Shown: positions 62,096 through 64,000 of the stretch, in pieces
How positions within the stretch are numbered: position 1 is the first letter of the stretch
Layout: each line of letters starts with the position of its first letter
DNA from: a virus
IMG/VR virus record: IMGVR_UViG_3300009182_000042
Location: 1 to 64,000 of that record
Length of the DNA stretch: 64,000 nt
Direction: 5' to 3' (one strand)
The notes under the pieces: generated by a model
Seen by the model: only the letters and a program-made list of their open reading frames with translations
Databases searched by the model: none
Told to the model about the DNA's origin: nothing
Position numbers and translations under genes: made by a program

Positions 62096-63154
62096 ATGGC
62101 CACAAAAGCCTTCGATTTATCGAAATTTAGAAAGACCTTGACCAAATCAATTGATGGTCTCGGTGTTGGATTCAACGATCCAACAGATTGGATCAGTACC
62201 GGTAATTATACACTTAACTACTTGATCAGTGGTGACTTCCACAAAGGTATTCCTTTGGGCAAGGTCACTGTGTTTGCTGGTGAGTCGGGTGCAGGTAAAA
62301 GTTTTATCTGTTCAGGCAATCTAGTACGCAACGCACAAGCACAGGGCATCTATGTTATCTTGATTGACACAGAAAATGCACTGGACGAAACATGGCTACA
62401 CGCACTTGGTGTAGACACAAGTGAAGAAAAACTTCTTAAACTCAACATGGCCATGATCGATGATGTGGCTAGAACCATTCATGAATTCATGAAAGAGTAC
62501 AAAGAAATGGCAGAGCGTCCCAAAGTCTTATTTGTCATAGACTCATTGGGTATGTTGCTTACCCCTACTGACATTAACCAGTTCCAGGCTGGTGACATGA
62601 AAGGAGACATGGGCCGTAAACCTAAAGCACTCACAAGTCTTGTTCGCAACTGTGTGAACATGTTTGGCAGTTACAATGTGGGCATGGTATGTACAAACCA
62701 CACCTATGCATCACAAGACATGTTTGATCCGGATGACAAGATCTCGGGCGGACAAGGCTTTGTGTATGCAAGTTCTATCGTTGTTGCCATGAAAAAACTC
62801 AAACTCAAAGAGGATGAGGATGGCAATAAAATAAGCGAGGTAATGGGCATTCGTGCATCATGCAAGATCATGAAGACTCGTTACAGCAAGCCTTTTGAAA
62901 CTGTGCAAATTAAAATTCCATATGAAACTGGTATGAATCCTTATAGCGGCATGGTGGACATGTGCGAGAAGGCAGGCTTGTTGAAACAGGAAGGCAACAG
63001 ACTCAAGTGGATTGATCCAGAGACAGGTGAGGAATTCAAATTCTATCGAAAAGAATGGAAAGATGATAAATTAGATATGATAATGAATAAATTTCATATC
63101 AAAACTTTGACAACAACTACCATTCCTGAGGAGATAGAAGATAATGTTGAATGA
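62096..63154 (+). CDS. uvsX: RecA-like recombinase UvsX
   Basis: 352 aa (T4 UvsX 391 aa). Walker A GESGAGKS (62-69), Walker B-like KVLFVIDSLGML, VCTNHTYASQDMFDPDDKIS and GGQGFVYASSIVVAMKKLKL are UvsX signatures. It forms filaments on ssDNA, displacing gp32 with UvsY help, and drives strand invasion for recombination-dependent replication. TAGGAG precedes the ATG. The last 11 nt overlap the next gene, indicating coupled translation. Confidence 0.95.
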   Translation: MATKAFDLSKFRKTLTKSIDGLGVGFNDPTDWISTGNYTLNYLISGDFHKGIPLGKVTVFAGESGAGKSFICSGNLVRNAQAQGIYVILIDTENALDETWLHALGVDTSEEKLLKLNMAMIDDVARTIHEFMKEYKEMAERPKVLFVIDSLGMLLTPTDINQFQAGDMKGDMGRKPKALTSLVRNCVNMFGSYNVGMVCTNHTYASQDMFDPDDKISGGQGFVYASSIVVAMKKLKLKEDEDGNKISEVMGIRASCKIMKTRYSKPFETVQIKIPYETGMNPYSGMVDMCEKAGLLKQEGNRLKWIDPETGEEFKFYRKEWKDDKLDMIMNKFHIKTLTTTTIPEEIEDNVE

Positions 63155-63374
63155 ACAACAAGTCGGTGACATCTGGGTGTTCTTTACCGAATTTATTGAA
63201 AAGAAACAGTTAGAAACTGCGGCAGAGAGATATGTTGATCTACTTGCTGACTTTGGCACAACAGACAGAGTCATGCAAGGTGCGATTGGCATCGATCCGG
63301 TACTAGATCAAGCAATCGAATACTACATGGATGAAGAATCTGACGAAGACGACGTTGACGAATTGGAGTTTTAA
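63144..63374 (+). CDS. Small acidic protein between uvsX and uvsY
   Basis: 76 aa: QVGDIWVFFTEFIEKKQLET, AAERYVDLLADFGTTDRVMQ, acidic tail DEESDEDDVDELEF. It overlaps uvsX by 11 nt and the next start by 1 nt, so it is certainly in the recombination operon. Similar small acidic proteins sit next to uvsX in cyanophage-type genomes (memory). A DNA-mimic or partner of the recombination proteins is possible; function unknown. Confidence 0.72.
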   Translation: MLNEQQVGDIWVFFTEFIEKKQLETAAERYVDLLADFGTTDRVMQGAIGIDPVLDQAIEYYMDEESDEDDVDELEF

Positions 63375-63829
63375 TGGGCTGGTATTCTAGTGTAGCTAAA
63401 GACATTTCTAATATACCCGATGCGGCAGAATATTTTGAAACTGAATTACTGGTGGCAAAATCTGAATGTCGTGTTAGTGGCAATATCGAACGTGCCGCGG
63501 CCGCAATGCCCGGTGTGGTTGAACAGAGATTCAGTCAACTACAGGAAATTGAAGCTATATTAGAATATCTCAACATTGAATTACGAAGATTGAAAAGCAG
63601 TCACTTTCGCAAATATCTCGAAAACTATCAACGTGCTCTCAGCAGTAGAGATTGTGAACGCTATGTTGAGGGTGAGTCGGATGTTGTTGACTTTGAAAAA
63701 ATCATCAACGAATTTGCCTTGCTACGCAACAAGTGGTTGAGCATAACCAAGGCACTGGATCAAAAACAATGGATGATTACCAACATTGTTAAATTGCGTG
63801 TTGCAGGCATGGAAGATTCCAGTCTCTAA
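63374..63829 (+). CDS. uvsY: Recombination mediator, UvsY-like
   Basis: 151 aa (T4 UvsY 137 aa). All-helical, with the C-terminal pattern EYLNIELRRLKSSHFRKYLE, YQRALSSRDCERYVEGESDV, LLRNKWLSITKALDQKQWMI and TNIVKLRVAGMEDSSL, paralleling T4 YSGRGDG...SADKDVLKVDTSLQYW...DAIKSRGFAIKHIQDMRAFE. UvsY loads UvsX onto gp32-coated DNA. Position in the uvsX operon supports this. Followed by a terminator. Confidence 0.78.
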   Translation: MGWYSSVAKDISNIPDAAEYFETELLVAKSECRVSGNIERAAAAMPGVVEQRFSQLQEIEAILEYLNIELRRLKSSHFRKYLENYQRALSSRDCERYVEGESDVVDFEKIINEFALLRNKWLSITKALDQKQWMITNIVKLRVAGMEDSSL

Positions 63830-63852
63830 TCAATTCTCCCAAAATCATCACC

Positions 63853-63886
63853 ATAGGCCTTAAATAATACTGAGGCCTATTTTTTT
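63853..63886 (+). terminator. Rho-independent terminator after uvsY
   Basis: 8-bp perfect stem (63853-63860/63873-63880), 12-nt loop, then a T-run. Confidence 0.88.
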
Positions 63887-63894
63887 CTAACCGG

Positions 63895-63923
63895 TTGACC
63901 TTTGAAAATAGTAAGCGTATACT
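63895..63923 (+). promoter_or_regulatory. Sigma70-type promoter
   Basis: TTGACC (63895-63900), 17-nt spacer, TATACT (63918-63923), identical in hexamers and spacing to the gp1 promoter. The ATG of the next gene is 7 nt after the -10 box with no Shine-Dalgarno, so this transcript may also be leaderless. Confidence 0.82.
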
Positions 63924-63930
63924 TAAACAT

Positions 63931-64000
63931 ATGAACGTAGATCAGTTATTATATAAAATTATCAAAGAAGAGGAAGTGTACACTCGGGCCAATCTTAACA
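63931..64000 (+). CDS. Start of an unidentified gene (3' end outside window)
   Basis: Open frame of 23 codons to the window edge, MNVDQLLYKIIKEEEVYTRA and onward. It follows the sigma70-type promoter directly. Too short to assign; early expression inferred from the promoter. Confidence 0.5.
   Translation, partial: MNVDQLLYKIIKEEEVYTRANLN

Noticed and set aside
1-64000. tRNA genes, CRISPR arrays, insertion sequences
   Set aside because: No cloverleaf-like, regularly spaced direct-repeat or transposase signal was recognised on reading; a dedicated tRNA scan was not possible here.

Overview
This window is late-gene DNA of a T4-superfamily myovirus (contractile-tailed phage). It most resembles the environmental T4-like phages of the cyanophage/pelagiphage type. 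Evidence for this is the set of T4 morphogenesis and replication homologues: gp21 protease, gp22 scaffold, gp23 capsid, gp13/gp14/gp15 neck and tail completion, gp1 dNMP kinase, gp18 sheath, gp19 tube, gp4-like, gp16-like and gp17 packaging proteins, gp32, UvsX and UvsY. T4-late-type nTAAATA promoter boxes and UUCG/GNRA hairpin terminators support it. No photosynthesis genes, tRNAs, integrase, CRISPR array or insertion sequence are visible, and the host cannot be named from this sequence.

Layout. (1) 1-2973: 3' part of gp21, then gp22 and gp23, closed by a strong terminator. (2) 2990-36176: about 33 kb of virion surface and fibre genes. They are extremely rich in Thr/Ser/Gly/Ala and include 2698-aa and 4114-aa proteins. 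These are built from CBM5/12-like repeats, a beta-helix, a propeller-like repeat block and a small set of repeated 60-80 aa cassettes. Small (110-116 aa) beta-rich proteins follow three of the fibre genes. (3) 33712-39827: a fibre ending in a peptidase-S74-type chaperone domain. It is translationally coupled to a 173-aa protein with 19 Cys and one Trp. Then come a complete radical SAM/SPASM enzyme, an unknown 326-aa protein and a flavin-dependent halogenase/monooxygenase-like protein. This looks like a phage-encoded peptide-modification (RiPP-like) cassette acting on a virion protein, and is the most unusual part of the window. (4) 39810-43158, minus strand: gp14, gp15 and a Nudix hydrolase. 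(5) 43201-54853: gp13, gp1, a minus-strand HNH-like protein, gp18, gp19, a tail-tube-like protein, gp4-like, gp16-like, two probable head-associated proteins and gp17. (6) 54864-60936: four probable internal virion proteins, one with a peptidoglycan-binding domain. (7) 61078-64000: gp32, UvsX, a small acidic protein, UvsY-like, and the start of a further gene behind a sigma70-type promoter.

Regulation. Most blocks are preceded by an nTAAATA late box. In six genes the box ends only 4-5 nt before the ATG and there is no Shine-Dalgarno sequence. With T4 late-promoter spacing, transcription would start at the start codon, so these mRNAs may be leaderless. Two sites carry an identical sigma70-type promoter, TTGACC-17-TATACT (before gp1 and before the last partial gene), consistent with early expression by unmodified host polymerase. 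How the genes work together: head assembly and maturation (21/22/23, 4), neck and tail (13/14/15/18/19), packaging (16/17), recombination-dependent replication (32/UvsX/UvsY), and a very large, modular and possibly chemically modified adhesion apparatus.
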